Notes: generated by a model not told the origin, from the sequence alone. DNA of 64,000 bases from Ralstonia sp. NFACC01 (GCF_900115545.1 NZ_FOWV01000005.1:434001-498000), one strand, 5' to 3'. Counted from the first letter of the stretch, positions 44,836 to 55,084 are shown. Program-made: numbers and translations.

Positions 44836-45717
44836 TTACGTCGGGGAATAGGCGAGGCGCACGTAAATGGGTGCGTATGGTTCGGCCTGCGTGATTTCGA
44901 GCAGCGATTCGCGCGAAAGCTCGAGCATGGCGACAAAGTTGACGACCACGATGGGTGCGCCCTTGCCGGACTGGATCGCTTCTTCAAACAGCTCGGTGAA
45001 CTCCATGAACCGCGCGTGCTGCAGGCGGCGCAGGATCTGGCTCATGTGCTCGCGCACGGACAGCTCTTCGCGCGAGATCTTGTGGTGCTGGGTGAGCTTG
45101 GCCCGGCGCAGCACATCTGCCCAGGCGACACGCAGGTCGTCGGAATTGACGTCGGGGTAGCGCGGCGCGAGGCTTTGCTCGATATAGACCTGTGCGCGCA
45201 GGAAATCGCGGCCAAGTTGCGGTACGGTGTCCAGCTTCTGCGCGGCGAGCTTCATCTGCTCGTACTCGAGCAGGCGGCGCACCAGTTCGGCGCGCGGGTC
45301 TTCGGGCTCGGTGCCTTCGTCGGTCTTCTTGACCGGCAGCAGCATGCGCGACTTGATCTCGATGAGCATGGCCGCCATCAGCAGATATTCAGCAGCCAGT
45401 TCAAGATTGGTCGTGCGGATCTGTTCGATATACGCCAGATACTGCCGCGTGACTTGCGCCAGCGGAATGTCCAGCACATTGAAGTTCTGGCGGCGGATCA
45501 GGTACAGCAGCAAGTCCAGCGGCCCTTCAAATGCTTCGAGAAAGACCTCGAGCGCATCGGGCGGGATGTAGAGATCCTGCGGGAGCTTGAACAGCGGCTC
45601 GCCGTAGAGCCGCGCGAAGGCGAGGCCGTCGACCTGCGCGGGCGTGGAATCCTGATCGGGCGCCACGCTGGGCAGCTCGACGGGCAGTGGCAGCTTGTCC
45701 TGCGCGGAAGTGGTCAT
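44836..45717 (-). CDS. scpA: Segregation and condensation protein A
   Basis: A 293-residue kleisin that bridges SMC heads in the chromosome condensin. The N-terminal SMC-neck-binding part is FEGPLDLLLYLIRRQNFNVLDIPLAQVT, followed by LAAEYLLMAAMLIEIKSRMLLP. The C-terminal winged helix lies near EFTELFEEAIQSGK. About 40 residues precede the conserved core. The ATG at 45717 is the likely start. No scpB is in the window. Confidence 0.93.
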   Translation of the reverse strand: MTTSAQDKLPLPVELPSVAPDQDSTPAQVDGLAFARLYGEPLFKLPQDLYIPPDALEVFLEAFEGPLDLLLYLIRRQNFNVLDIPLAQVTRQYLAYIEQIRTTNLELAAEYLLMAAMLIEIKSRMLLPVKKTDEGTEPEDPRAELVRRLLEYEQMKLAAQKLDTVPQLGRDFLRAQVYIEQSLAPRYPDVNSDDLRVAWADVLRRAKLTQHHKISREELSVREHMSQILRRLQHARFMEFTELFEEAIQSGKGAPIVVVNFVAMLELSRESLLEITQAEPYAPIYVRLAYSPT

Positions 45718-45755
45718 GCGGCGGTGAGCCTGGCGGGCCGAGGGCCGGTGGCCGA

Positions 45756-45944
45756 TCAGTCCAGCGAGTAGACGTACGGCTTTTGCGGCACGCGGGCGGA
45801 CTTGGCGCGCGCGCGCTCTTCCAGGTCGATCGGGTCCTTGTCCCACAGCAGGGACCGGCCTTGGCGCTGCTGCGCTTCCAGGTCGGGCTTCTGGGTCTTG
45901 AGTTCTTCCAGGAACTGGGTGATCTCGGACTTGTAGAGGGCCAT
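45756..45944 (-). CDS. DUF3460 family small protein
   Basis: A 62-residue protein beginning MALYKSEITQFLEELKTQKP, continuing LEAQQRQGRSLLWDKDPIDL. These segments match the DUF3460 family of betaproteobacteria, which lies upstream of scpA. It is hydrophilic and helical, with no signal sequence. Function is unknown; linkage to scpA and panC is the only lead. It is the first gene of its operon, transcribed from the spacer shared with tamA. Confidence 0.87.
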   Translation of the reverse strand: MALYKSEITQFLEELKTQKPDLEAQQRQGRSLLWDKDPIDLEERARAKSARVPQKPYVYSLD

Positions 45945-46181
45945 GGCGGTATGTGATGTTGGATGATCTTGCCCGCACGGAAAGCTCCCGGGCGGAAAAC
46001 CGGCGCATTTTACCGTATTGGCCGGCGTAAAGGCCTTGGGCACGGCACGTGCGAAACCCTGTCGGCCGATTCGGAAGGCCGCGTTCGTTGCAATTGCCTG
46101 GGCACCGGCGGGGGGCGGTATGGTCAAATACGCCTTTCCTTCGACTCAGCCTGCCCGTGGGGCGGCGCCACGCTTGCCACG

Positions 46182-47969
46182 ATGACCGGCTCCAATCGAC
46201 CATCGCGACCGTCACGACCACCACGCTTTCGTTTCCTGGGTTTGCCCGCCGCCGCGCTGGCGGCCGGCTTTGTGCTGTCCCTCGCCTGCGCCCCGGCGCA
46301 CGCTGAATACGACGTCAAGATCGATGCGCCGAAGTCCATTCGCGACTTGCTTGAGCGCCATCTGGACCTGTCGCGCTACAAAGACCGCAAGGACATCACC
46401 GACGACCAGCTCCAGTACATGGTCGAGACCATTGGCGACCAGGTCACCAAGCTGACGGCCACCGAGGGCTATTTCGTGCCGAAGGCGACCGCGAAGCTGG
46501 ACGGCCCGCCGGACCACCGCGTGGTCAACGTGAAGGTCGAGCCCGGCCCGCGTACCACCATCGATACCGTGGCGCTCGACTTTACCGGCGCGATCACGCA
46601 AGACGCCAAGCGCATCGACGAATTGAAAAAGTCGTGGAGCCTGCAGCACGGCATGGCCTTCCGCCAGTCGGGCTGGGACAAGGCCAAGGACGACGGTCTG
46701 GCCGCGCTGCAGAGCAAACGTTATTACGCGGCCAAGCAGACGTCTTCGCAGGCACGCGTCGATCCGGACGAAAGCAAGGCAGACCTGTCGGTGGGCTATG
46801 ACAGCGGTCCGGCTTACACATTGGGGCCGCTGGACGTGCAGGGCTTGTCGCGCTACCCGCTCAGCATCATCAATCACGTGAACCCGCTGCGCGTGGGTGA
46901 GGATTACTCCGCCGATCGTCTGCAGGCGCTGCAGGCCGCCATCCAGGGGCAACCGTATTTCTCCAACGCCATCGTTGACCTGGGCGACGACCCGAAGAAC
47001 CCGGTCAACGCGCCGGTGCGCGTGCGTGTGCGGGAGTATCCGCCCAACCGCATCACCAGTGGTGTGGGTTACGGCACGGACACGGGTGCCTCGGTGGAAG
47101 GGCGCTATCAATATCTGAACCTGTTCAGCAAGGCTTGGGTGCTCGACACGCAGGCCCGCATCGAACAGCGCCGCCAGTACCTGTTTGCCGGCGTGACCGT
47201 GCCGCCCGACGACAAGCAATACGTCAACAGTCTCTACACCAGCATGGACCGCACCGACACCTCGGGCACCGACACGCGCAGCTATCGTTCCGGCTTCAAG
47301 CAGACGCGTGTGCGCGGCATCTATGAGACGTCGTTCACCGTTGATTTCTACTACGACGACCTGCGGCCCGATGGCGCCGAGCGCCAGTTGAGCAAGGCGC
47401 TCGTCCCGGGTTTCGCCTGGACGCGCCGCGATGTGGACGACCCGCTGTTCCCGCGCCGCGGCAACATCATCACCACGCAGATCGGCGCGGCAGTCAAGGG
47501 CGTGCTGACGGACCAATCATTCGTGCGGTCATACAGCCGCATTCGCCAGTTCGTGCCGGTGGGGCAGCGCGATATCTTCGTTGCGCGCGGTGAGTTGGGC
47601 GCGGTCATCACCTCCGGTTCCGGCGATGGCGTACCGGCCACGCTGCGCTTTCGCACGGGCGGCACGCAGTCGGTGCGCGGCTACGATTTCCAGAGCATCG
47701 GTAACGACGTCAACGGCAGCACGTTGCCGACCAAGTTCCTCGTCACGGGCGGGCTGGAGTATCAACGCTGGTTTCTGCCGCAATGGGGTGCCGCCGTGTT
47801 CTGGGATACCGGCACCGCCACCGACAACTGGTCGGAGCGCCGCTGGTTCAACGGTGTGGGTGTGGGCGTACGTTGGAAGAGCCCCGTGGGGCCGATCCAG
47901 CTCGACATGGCCTATGGCATCCAGCAGAAGCAGTTCCGGCCGAGCGTCTCGCTGGGCATCGCGTTCTGA
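46182..47969 (+). CDS. tamA: Outer-membrane translocation/assembly factor TamA
   Basis: A 595-residue Omp85-family protein. The signal peptide is at about residues 1–41, three POTRA domains run to about residue 270 (last POTRA near YSADRLQALQAAIQGQPYF), and then a 16-strand barrel with the Omp85 motif VRGYDFQSIG and a closing GIQQKQFRPSVSLGIAF strand. It works with TamB to insert autotransporters and other proteins. The ATG at 46182 is chosen from the signal peptide; the open frame from 45963 has a non-signal N-terminus. Confidence 0.92.
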   Translation: MTGSNRPSRPSRPPRFRFLGLPAAALAAGFVLSLACAPAHAEYDVKIDAPKSIRDLLERHLDLSRYKDRKDITDDQLQYMVETIGDQVTKLTATEGYFVPKATAKLDGPPDHRVVNVKVEPGPRTTIDTVALDFTGAITQDAKRIDELKKSWSLQHGMAFRQSGWDKAKDDGLAALQSKRYYAAKQTSSQARVDPDESKADLSVGYDSGPAYTLGPLDVQGLSRYPLSIINHVNPLRVGEDYSADRLQALQAAIQGQPYFSNAIVDLGDDPKNPVNAPVRVRVREYPPNRITSGVGYGTDTGASVEGRYQYLNLFSKAWVLDTQARIEQRRQYLFAGVTVPPDDKQYVNSLYTSMDRTDTSGTDTRSYRSGFKQTRVRGIYETSFTVDFYYDDLRPDGAERQLSKALVPGFAWTRRDVDDPLFPRRGNIITTQIGAAVKGVLTDQSFVRSYSRIRQFVPVGQRDIFVARGELGAVITSGSGDGVPATLRFRTGGTQSVRGYDFQSIGNDVNGSTLPTKFLVTGGLEYQRWFLPQWGAAVFWDTGTATDNWSERRWFNGVGVGVRWKSPVGPIQLDMAYGIQQKQFRPSVSLGIAF

Positions 47970-47971
47970 AT

Positions 47972-50900
47972 ATGACGATGACCGATCCGCAAACGCCTCA
48001 ACCCAAGCAACCCGAAGCACCACGCTCCGAACGTGCCAAGCGCGGCTGGGGCCGTCGCACGCTGCGCTGGTTCGGCGCCTTTGTCGCCCTCGTCCTTGTA
48101 ATCGTGCTGGCGCTGGCCGGCTGGCTGGTCTGGGCCATCCATTCGCAATCGGGCACGGCGCAGTTGTGGTCACTCGCCACGCGCTTTGGCAACGCTTATG
48201 TGTCGGGCAAGCTGGAGGGCGGCACGGTGCGCGAGGGCGTGTCGCTGCGCGATCTGCACGTGCGCGCGGGCAGCACGGAAGTGCGCATCGACCATGTGGA
48301 AGGCCGCTGGGCCATCACGCGTGGCCCGTGGCATGCGCATTTCGCGTACCTCCGTGCCGGCAATGTCGAGGTGATCCTGCATCCGACGCCGCCCACACCG
48401 CCGAGTGGTCCGCCCAATTCGCTGGTGCTGCCGCTTGCGCTGGATGTGGACCGCCTCGCCGTCGATCGCCTTGCCATCCGGCAGGGCACGTCGACCACCG
48501 AACTGAAGTCGATTGCCGGCAGCCTGCATACCGACGGAACGCATCACAACGTGCTGCTCGACGGCATGGAGACGCCCGCCGGTAAACTGGCCGCCACGCT
48601 GCGTATGACCGGTACGCGCCCGTATCCGCTTACCGGGGCTGCCACGCTGGCCACGCAGTTCGAGGTGAGCGGGCAGAAGCAGGATGCGTCGGTGTCGGCG
48701 CAACTGTCGGGCTCGTTGGAAGCGCTGCATATCGAGGCGACCGGCACCGGGGCCAAGCTGACTGCGCAGGCGCTGATTGACGCCACGCCGTTCGGCGCGT
48801 TGCCTCTGTCGCGCGCAGTTGTGTCGGCGGAGCACGTGAATCCGCGTGCGTTTGCGCCGGGCGCGCCGGAAGCATCGTTGTCGATCCATGCGGACCTGCG
48901 TCCCGACGAGAAGGCCAAGACGCTGACGGTGGCGGGCCCCATCCAGATCGACAACGCGCAGCCCGGCACGCTCGACAAGCAGAAGCTGCCGCTGCAATCG
49001 CTGCGTGCTCAGGTGCGGCTGAACGAAAACGATCAGCAACTCACCGGTCTCGATGTGCGGCTGCTGGGCGGCGCGGTGCTCACGGGCGGCGCCGATGTGC
49101 AGAAGGGGCATGGCGCACTGCGCGTGGATGTGCGCCAGCTCGATCTGCACGCGCTGCACGCATCGCTGGAGAAGACGAAACTCGCTGGCCCCATCACCGT
49201 GAATTTTGCGGGCGGCACGCAGCATGTGGCGCTCGATCTGGCGGGCGGCGACATGCGTGCGCAAGCGAAAGCCGTGCTGGATGCGGCGCAGGTCGCGGTG
49301 GAGAGCGCCCAGGTGTCGCTGGGGCGCTCGCGGCTGACGCTGGCGGGCACGCTCAAGCACGACGATGCGCAGTCGTTCGCCTTCAAGGGCAACCTGGCGG
49401 AGTTCGATCCGTCGCGGCTGGCCAAGGTGGCCAAGGGCCGCATCAATGCCGAGTTCGATGCGCGCGGCACGCTCGGTGAGCCCATCGACGCCGCCGTCAA
49501 GTTTGCCGTGCGCGATAGCGATTACGCCGGCTTGCCGATGACCGGCGACGGCAACGTCCACGTACGCGGTGAACGCCTGCTGCCCAGCGACGCCAAGCTC
49601 GACGTGGCCGGCAACAAAGCCAGCCTGCGGGGTAGCTTTGGCGGGGCGGGCGACCGCATGCATGTCGACGTCGATGCGCCGCAACTCGCCCGCCTGCAGC
49701 TTGGGGTGAGTGGGGCGCTGACCTTGTCCGGCGATGTCTCCGGCACGATCAAGCGCCCGCAGGTGGATGCCACGTTCCGCGCCAATCAGCTTGCCTATCA
49801 AGGAAACAAGATCGACACCGCCAACGGCCGTGCGCAGATCCGCGACGGGATCGACGGGCCATTGCTGTTCGAGCTGACCGCGCAGCGAGTGACGGGCCCG
49901 AGCCTGTCATTGCGGGAAGTGCATGCCACGCTGGACGGCACGCGACGCGCCCACCGCTTCCGCGCCGACGCCGACGGCAACGTACGCAACCAGCCGTTCA
50001 AGTTCGCGCTGGCAGGCGACGGTGCGCTGACACCCGGCAAGGACGGCGATGGTTGGGATGGCACGATCTCCACTCTGTCGGCGCAGGGCGAGCCCAACCT
50101 GCAGCTCAAGGCTCCGGTGAAGCTTTCGGTGGCACCGGGCCGCCTGATGATGGGCCGTGCAGATCTGACACTGGACCAGACCCCCATCCACATCGAGCGT
50201 GTCGAATCGACCCAGGGTCACGTGCGCAGCGCCGGCCGCGTCGACGGGTTGCAGATTGCGCGGGTGCTGGAGCTTGTGCGCACCTGGACGGGCCAGGCAC
50301 CGCCGGTGCGCACGGATCTCGTCGTCGACGGCCAGTGGGATCTGGACCTCGGCAGCACGGCCACCGGCACGGCTCGCATCGCCCGGCGCAGCGGCGACCT
50401 GTCGATCAACGCCGGCCGTGGTTTCACCCCGCTGGGCCTGACTGAAGCGACCGTCGAAGCGCGCGGCGAAGGCATGCGCCTCGGGCTGCGCGGCACTGTG
50501 CAATCGACGCGCGTCGGCAACCTTTACCTTGATGCGGGCGTCGGGCTCGCGCGTGATCCTGGCCCGGGCACTTTGGCGCTTATGGCGCCCTCGTCGCCGC
50601 TCTCCGGCGGTTTGACGATCAGCCTGCCGCATCTCAAGAGCATTGGAGATCTGCTTGGGCCCGACGTCGCAACGGACGGGCAGCTTGCGGCCAGCCTGAC
50701 GTTTGCGGGCACCGTGGGCGCGCCCAAGGTGAGCGGCTTCATGACCGGCCAGGACGTCGAGGTGGCGCTGTACGACCAGGGCATCCGCCTGACGAAGGGC
50801 GTCGTGCGTGTGGCGCTCGACCAGAACGTGGTCGACCTGCAAGAGGTGGTGTTCCATGGCGGAGACGGCACCGTGCGGGCGCAGGGACGCGTGCAGCTTG

Positions 50901-51886
50901 GCGAGGCGAACCCGAACCTGGCAGGCTCCATCGTTGCCGACAAGCTGCAACTCTTTGCCGATCCGGATCGCACGCTGGTGCTGTCGGGCCAGGCGCGCAT
51001 TACCAACGACAACGACCGCGTGGCCGTTACCGGCAAGTTCAAGGTCGACCGGGGCCTGTTCGATTTGCCAAAGGACGGCGCGCCCTCGCTTGGCGACGAC
51101 GTGGTCATCGTCCGTCGTGCCGACGCCGCCCGCAACCAGGCCGAACGCGGCGTCAAGCGCGAAGAAAAGCCGGCTGGCCGCTTCAGCCCGGTGGTGGATG
51201 TCGATGTCGATTTTGGCGACAACTTCCGCTTCAAGGGTGCCGGCGCAGACCTGTCACTTGGTGGTCAGATGCACGTGCACAGCGAGCCGCTTGTGCCCCT
51301 GCGCGGCACCGGCACGATCTACGTGCGCGAGGGCAGCACGTACGAAGCGTTCGGCCGCAAGCTGGCCATCGAACGGGGCGTGCTGAACTTCGTCGGGCCG
51401 ATCAACAATCCGTCGTTCAACATCACCGCCATGCGGCGCAACCAGGAAGTCGAAGCGGGCGTGCAGGTGACCGGCACGGTGCGCCAGCCACGCGTCAAGC
51501 TCGTCTCCGAGCCCAACGTGCCTGATGAAGACAAACTCTCCTGGCTGATGTTCGGCTACAGCGCATCGAATGCCGGCCTGGGCCAGCAGCAGGCGATGTC
51601 CGGCGCGGCCCTGGGGCTGCTGGGCAACGTGGCAGGCAAGAACGTGGCGCGGCGCTTCGGGCTCGACGAGTTCTCGATCGGGCCGTCCACCGCTGGTCTC
51701 ACCGACCCGCAGGTTGTGAGCCTCGGCAAGGCGATTTCGGAGCGCATCACCGTCGGCTATGAGCAGAGCCTGTCGACGGCCGACTCCATCGTCAAACTGA
51801 CGTGGCAGTTCTCGCGGCGGTGGTCTGTGGTGGCACGCGGCGGCACGATCAACGGTGCGTCGGTCCTGTTCAACAAGCGTTGGTAA
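47972..51886 (+). CDS. tamB: Inner-membrane-anchored translocation/assembly factor TamB
   Basis: A 1304-residue AsmA-like bridge-forming protein. A single N-terminal transmembrane helix (VALVLVIVLALAGWLVWAI) is at about residues 37–56. A long beta-taco repeat region follows, with many LxGxL/GxLxxG strands, and the DUF490 domain ends it with VKLTWQFSRRWSVVARGG. It spans the periplasm to contact TamA. Two bases separate it from tamA; the two are clearly one operon. The length is typical of the family. Confidence 0.92.
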   Translation: MTMTDPQTPQPKQPEAPRSERAKRGWGRRTLRWFGAFVALVLVIVLALAGWLVWAIHSQSGTAQLWSLATRFGNAYVSGKLEGGTVREGVSLRDLHVRAGSTEVRIDHVEGRWAITRGPWHAHFAYLRAGNVEVILHPTPPTPPSGPPNSLVLPLALDVDRLAVDRLAIRQGTSTTELKSIAGSLHTDGTHHNVLLDGMETPAGKLAATLRMTGTRPYPLTGAATLATQFEVSGQKQDASVSAQLSGSLEALHIEATGTGAKLTAQALIDATPFGALPLSRAVVSAEHVNPRAFAPGAPEASLSIHADLRPDEKAKTLTVAGPIQIDNAQPGTLDKQKLPLQSLRAQVRLNENDQQLTGLDVRLLGGAVLTGGADVQKGHGALRVDVRQLDLHALHASLEKTKLAGPITVNFAGGTQHVALDLAGGDMRAQAKAVLDAAQVAVESAQVSLGRSRLTLAGTLKHDDAQSFAFKGNLAEFDPSRLAKVAKGRINAEFDARGTLGEPIDAAVKFAVRDSDYAGLPMTGDGNVHVRGERLLPSDAKLDVAGNKASLRGSFGGAGDRMHVDVDAPQLARLQLGVSGALTLSGDVSGTIKRPQVDATFRANQLAYQGNKIDTANGRAQIRDGIDGPLLFELTAQRVTGPSLSLREVHATLDGTRRAHRFRADADGNVRNQPFKFALAGDGALTPGKDGDGWDGTISTLSAQGEPNLQLKAPVKLSVAPGRLMMGRADLTLDQTPIHIERVESTQGHVRSAGRVDGLQIARVLELVRTWTGQAPPVRTDLVVDGQWDLDLGSTATGTARIARRSGDLSINAGRGFTPLGLTEATVEARGEGMRLGLRGTVQSTRVGNLYLDAGVGLARDPGPGTLALMAPSSPLSGGLTISLPHLKSIGDLLGPDVATDGQLAASLTFAGTVGAPKVSGFMTGQDVEVALYDQGIRLTKGVVRVALDQNVVDLQEVVFHGGDGTVRAQGRVQLGEANPNLAGSIVADKLQLFADPDRTLVLSGQARITNDNDRVAVTGKFKVDRGLFDLPKDGAPSLGDDVVIVRRADAARNQAERGVKREEKPAGRFSPVVDVDVDFGDNFRFKGAGADLSLGGQMHVHSEPLVPLRGTGTIYVREGSTYEAFGRKLAIERGVLNFVGPINNPSFNITAMRRNQEVEAGVQVTGTVRQPRVKLVSEPNVPDEDKLSWLMFGYSASNAGLGQQQAMSGAALGLLGNVAGKNVARRFGLDEFSIGPSTAGLTDPQVVSLGKAISERITVGYEQSLSTADSIVKLTWQFSRRWSVVARGGTINGASVLFNKRW

Positions 51887-51942
51887 TCGATTGGCCCGGC
51901 TGCCAGAATGGCGACGGGTACACGTTTCACACGAGGGGTTCC

Positions 51943-52524
51943 ATGCCGCATCTTCGTCAACTCGCACAAGTGGGAGTCACCATGGGCATTCTGGCTTCAT
52001 TGCTGGGGTTGTTCGGCTGTGATCAGCAGAAGGTTGACCAGGCTGTGAATCGTGCGGGCGATGCCGCCAAGCGGGCGTGGCAATCGGCCAAGCCGGACAA
52101 CCTGCTGTTCAAAGGCATCGTGGCAGGGCAATCCACCGAAGACGATGTCAGGGCCACCGCCGGTCAGCCCGAGATGATCTGGGAAAACGAAGGCGGCACG
52201 CGGCAGCTTGAGTATCCGCGCGGGCCAGAAGGGACTTCAACGTGGATGGTGACGATCGGGCCTGACGGGCACGTGCAGAAGATCGAGCAGGTGTTGACCG
52301 CCGAGAATTTTGGGCGCGTGCGGATTGGGCAGAGTAAGGATGACGTTCGCCGGATGCTGGGCAAGCCCGGGAAGGTGGAGGTGTTTAAGCTGAAGCAGGA
52401 AGAGGTTTGGGGGTATCGGTGGATGGAAAGCGCGACAGAGCGGGCTTTCTTCAATGTGCACTTTGGGACGGATGGGCGGGTTACGACGACTTCGCGGAGT
52501 GATGATCGGTTGAATGGGGCGTAG
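51943..52524 (+). CDS. BamE/SmpA-like lipoprotein with two OmlA-type repeats
   Basis: A 193-residue lipoprotein. The signal peptide ends in the lipobox LLGLFGC, with Cys26 as the lipid anchor. Two copies of the SmpA/OmlA motif follow: GQSTEDDVRATAGQPEM and RIGQSKDDVRRMLGKPGK. Known BamE has one domain and supports the Bam complex. Placement 56 bases after tamB suggests a helper in outer-membrane protein assembly. Several upstream frames are open; the ATG at 51943 is the one giving a normal signal peptide. Confidence 0.85.
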   Translation: MPHLRQLAQVGVTMGILASLLGLFGCDQQKVDQAVNRAGDAAKRAWQSAKPDNLLFKGIVAGQSTEDDVRATAGQPEMIWENEGGTRQLEYPRGPEGTSTWMVTIGPDGHVQKIEQVLTAENFGRVRIGQSKDDVRRMLGKPGKVEVFKLKQEEVWGYRWMESATERAFFNVHFGTDGRVTTTSRSDDRLNGA

Positions 52525-52542
52525 CTGATTGCGGTTTGGGCT

Positions 52543-52564
52543 TTCGCCCTTCGCCCTTCGCCCT
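52543..52564 (+). repeat. Short tandem repeat (TTCGCCC)x3
   Basis: Three consecutive copies of a TTCGCCC-type heptamer between the lipoprotein gene and the dyad that follows. This could be replication slippage and may vary between strains. Confidence 0.6.
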
Positions 52565-52597
52565 GAGGATGTTCTTGTGGTGCATCCCATGTTTCAT

Positions 52598-52661
52598 CCC
52601 CTGCCGGGGCTGACTCACTTTCTTTGGCAAGACAAAGAAAAGTAAGTCGGTCCCGGCAGGG
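52598..52661. repeat. REP-like long imperfect palindrome
   Basis: Arms of 28–29 bases starting CCCTGCCGGGGCTGACT and ending AAGTCGGTCCCGGCAGGG, with about three mismatches and a 6-base loop GCAAGA. The inner part holds ACTTTCTTTG / CAAAGAAAAGT. It would form a strong cruciform or RNA hairpin in the 184-base convergent gap between the lipoprotein gene and metG. It looks like one copy of a dispersed intergenic palindrome. A T-run is missing, but it may still limit read-through. Confidence 0.8.
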
Positions 52662-52708
52662 AACGAAAGGGAAGTGGACCACCAAGGCCCATCCCCCCTC
52701 AAACCAAA

Positions 52709-54778
52709 TCAACGCACCCGCATCCCTGGCACCGCCCCCGAATGCGGCTCAAGAATATAAAGCCCAGGCTGAGCCTTCTCATCAGCCGCCGAAGCCGCCA
52801 ACACCATCCCCTCCGACATCCCAAACTTCATCTTGCGCGGGGCGAGGTTGGCAACCATCACGGTCAGCTTGCCCACGAGATCTTCCGGCGCATATGCCGA
52901 CTGGATGCCAGAAAACACATTCCGCGTCTGTCCTTCGCCCACATCCAGCGTGAGCTGCAGCAACTTGTTCGACCCTTCCACGCGCTGGCAGGCGACGATC
53001 TTGGCCACACGCAGGTCGATCTTGGCGAAGTCGTCGATGGTGATGGTCTCGGCCATCGGCTCGATGGCGGCAGCGCCGTTGGCGGTAGCAGCCGGGGCAT
53101 CGGCGGTGGCCTGCAGGGACTGACGATTTGCCTCCACCAGCGCATCCACCTGCTTCTTGTCAACGCGCGTCATCAGATGCGAGTACGGCTGGATCGGCTT
53201 GGCCGACGACAGTTGCGAATCGATCGAGCGCCACGTCAGCGGCTCAACGTTGAGGAACGCTTCGATGCGCTCAACTGTGGTCGGCAGAATCGGCTTGAGG
53301 TACACGGCCAGCAGGCGGAACGCTTCCAGCGCGACCGAGCACGCAGCGTGCAGCTTTTCGCGGTTGGCTTCGTCCTTGGCGAGGTCCCACGGCTTTTCGG
53401 TGTCGACGAACGCATTGACGGCGTCGGCCAGCTCCATCACGGCACGCAGCGCCTTGCTGTACTCGCGCTTTTCATACAGATCGGCGATTTGCGGGGCGGC
53501 TTCGCGCAGCTGCACCATCAGCGGGTGGCCCAGGGCGGCGTCGCTCACGCGGCCTTCAAAGCGCTTGACCAGGAAGCCCGCCGAGCGGCTGGCGATGTTG
53601 ACGAACTTGCCCACCAGATCGCTGTTCACACGGGCGATGAAATCGTCCAGGTTCAAATCCAGGTCTTCCATCGTCGCGTTCAGCTTGGCGGCGAAGTAGT
53701 AGCGCAGCCATTCCGGATTCAGGCCGGTGTCGATGTAGCTCTGAGCGGTGATGAACGTGCCGCGGGACTTGCTCATCTTGGCGCCGTCCACGGTCAGGAA
53801 GCCGTGGGCGAACACGTTGGTCGGTGTGCGGTGGCCGGAGAACTTCAGCATCGCCGGCCAGAACAGCGTGTGGAAATACAGGATGTCCTTGCCGATGAAG
53901 TGGTACTGCTCGGTGGTCGAGTGTTCGTTGATCCACGCGTTGAAATCGAGACCGCGCTTGGCGCACAGGTTCTTGAAGCTGGCGTAGTAGCCGACCGGCG
54001 CATCCAGCCACACATAGAAGTATTTGCCCGGCGCGCCCGGAATCTCGAAGCCGAAGTACGGCGCATCACGCGAGATGTCCCAGTCCGACAGCTTGGCCTC
54101 GCCTTCGTCGCCGAGCCATTCGCGCATCTTGTTGGTCGCTTCGGGCTGGGCCAGGTCGGCTACCCATTCACGCAGAAAGTTTTCGCAGCGCGGGTCAGAC
54201 AGCTTGAAAAAGTAGTGCTCCGACGACTTGCGCACCGGCGTCGCGCCCGACACCACGGAATACGGATTCTTCAGGTCAGTCGGCTGGTACGTCGCACCGC
54301 ACACTTCGCATGAATCGCCGTACTGGTCTTTCGCGCCGCACTTCGGGCATTCGCCCTTGATGAAGCGGTCCGGAAGGAACATCTCTTTGACCGGGTCATA
54401 GAACTGCTCGACCTCGCGCACGTCGATCAGGCCGGCTTCCTTGAGCTTGAGGTAGACGCTCTGGCACAGCTCCTTGTTTTCGTCGGAGTCGGTGCTGTAG
54501 TAGTTGTCGAACGAGACGAGGAAGTTGTCGAAGTCGCGTTTGTGTTCCGTCCAGACGCGTTCGATCAGTTGGCGCGGTGTCAGGCCTTCCTTCTCGGCGC
54601 GCAGCATGACGGGCGTGCCGTGCGTGTCGTCGGCACCCACGTAGTAGGTCTCATGCCCCCGCATGCGTTGGAAGCGCACCCAGATATCGGTCTGGATGTA
54701 CTCGACCAGGTGGCCGATGTGAATCGGCCCGTTGGCATAGGGCAGGGCGGAAGTGACGAGGATGCGACGTTCGGACAT
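52709..54778 (-). CDS. metG: Methionyl-tRNA synthetase
   Basis: A 689-residue class I synthetase. Catalytic HIGH is in [11 protein letters not shown] and KMSKS is present as GAKMSKSRG. The zinc-binding knuckle has four cysteines in [19 protein letters not shown]. The C-terminal tRNA-binding domain (EMAP-like, [16 protein letters not shown]) is present, so it is the long dimeric form. The start at 54778 is the family start; the open frame to 54838 adds 20 unlikely residues. Confidence 0.96.
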   Translation of the reverse strand: MSERRILVTSALPYANGPIHIGHLVEYIQTDIWVRFQRMRGHETYYVGADDTHGTPVMLRAEKEGLTPRQLIERVWTEHKRDFDNFLVSFDNYYSTDSDENKELCQSVYLKLKEAGLIDVREVEQFYDPVKEMFLPDRFIKGECPKCGAKDQYGDSCEVCGATYQPTDLKNPYSVVSGATPVRKSSEHYFFKLSDPRCENFLREWVADLAQPEATNKMREWLGDEGEAKLSDWDISRDAPYFGFEIPGAPGKYFYVWLDAPVGYYASFKNLCAKRGLDFNAWINEHSTTEQYHFIGKDILYFHTLFWPAMLKFSGHRTPTNVFAHGFLTVDGAKMSKSRGTFITAQSYIDTGLNPEWLRYYFAAKLNATMEDLDLNLDDFIARVNSDLVGKFVNIASRSAGFLVKRFEGRVSDAALGHPLMVQLREAAPQIADLYEKREYSKALRAVMELADAVNAFVDTEKPWDLAKDEANREKLHAACSVALEAFRLLAVYLKPILPTTVERIEAFLNVEPLTWRSIDSQLSSAKPIQPYSHLMTRVDKKQVDALVEANRQSLQATADAPAATANGAAAIEPMAETITIDDFAKIDLRVAKIVACQRVEGSNKLLQLTLDVGEGQTRNVFSGIQSAYAPEDLVGKLTVMVANLAPRKMKFGMSEGMVLAASAADEKAQPGLYILEPHSGAVPGMRVR

Positions 54779-54947
54779 GAGCGAGCCAGAAAAGTGCGGG
54801 CAGGCCGCGAACAGGGCGCGGCGCGCGGAGAAACGCATATTTTAGCGCGCCCGACGGCTTCGAGCCCGTCAGAGAGGAATCTGCGGAATCGCGGGTGTGA
54901 TCGTGGGGTTGGCCCATGCGTCACGATGCCGCGCACGGTGTGACCCC

Positions 54948-54976
54948 AAAAAAAAAGCGCCGGTCAGAGCCGGCGC
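54948..54976 (-). terminator. Intrinsic terminator downstream of the OmpA-family lipoprotein gene
   Basis: Stem GCGCCGG / CCGGCGC with a 6-base loop TCAGAG; on the minus strand it is followed by nine Ts. It ends the leftward transcript of the OmpA-family gene. The rest of the 306-base gap before metG (54779–54947) shows nothing else that I could identify. Confidence 0.88.
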
Positions 54977-55084
54977 AGCTTTCCACAACGGAAAAGGAGG
55001 AGAAATCAGGTACCGCCCGGGAGGTCAGCCACGCATCGCGAGCCAGCAACGTGTGGCAAGCGGCACCTGTTTTCTATGACAGGG

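Noticed and set aside
46212-49801. Long minus-strand open frames of 434 and 543 codons opposite tamA and tamB
   Set aside because: They lack domains, and the plus-strand proteins have complete Omp85 and DUF490 features.
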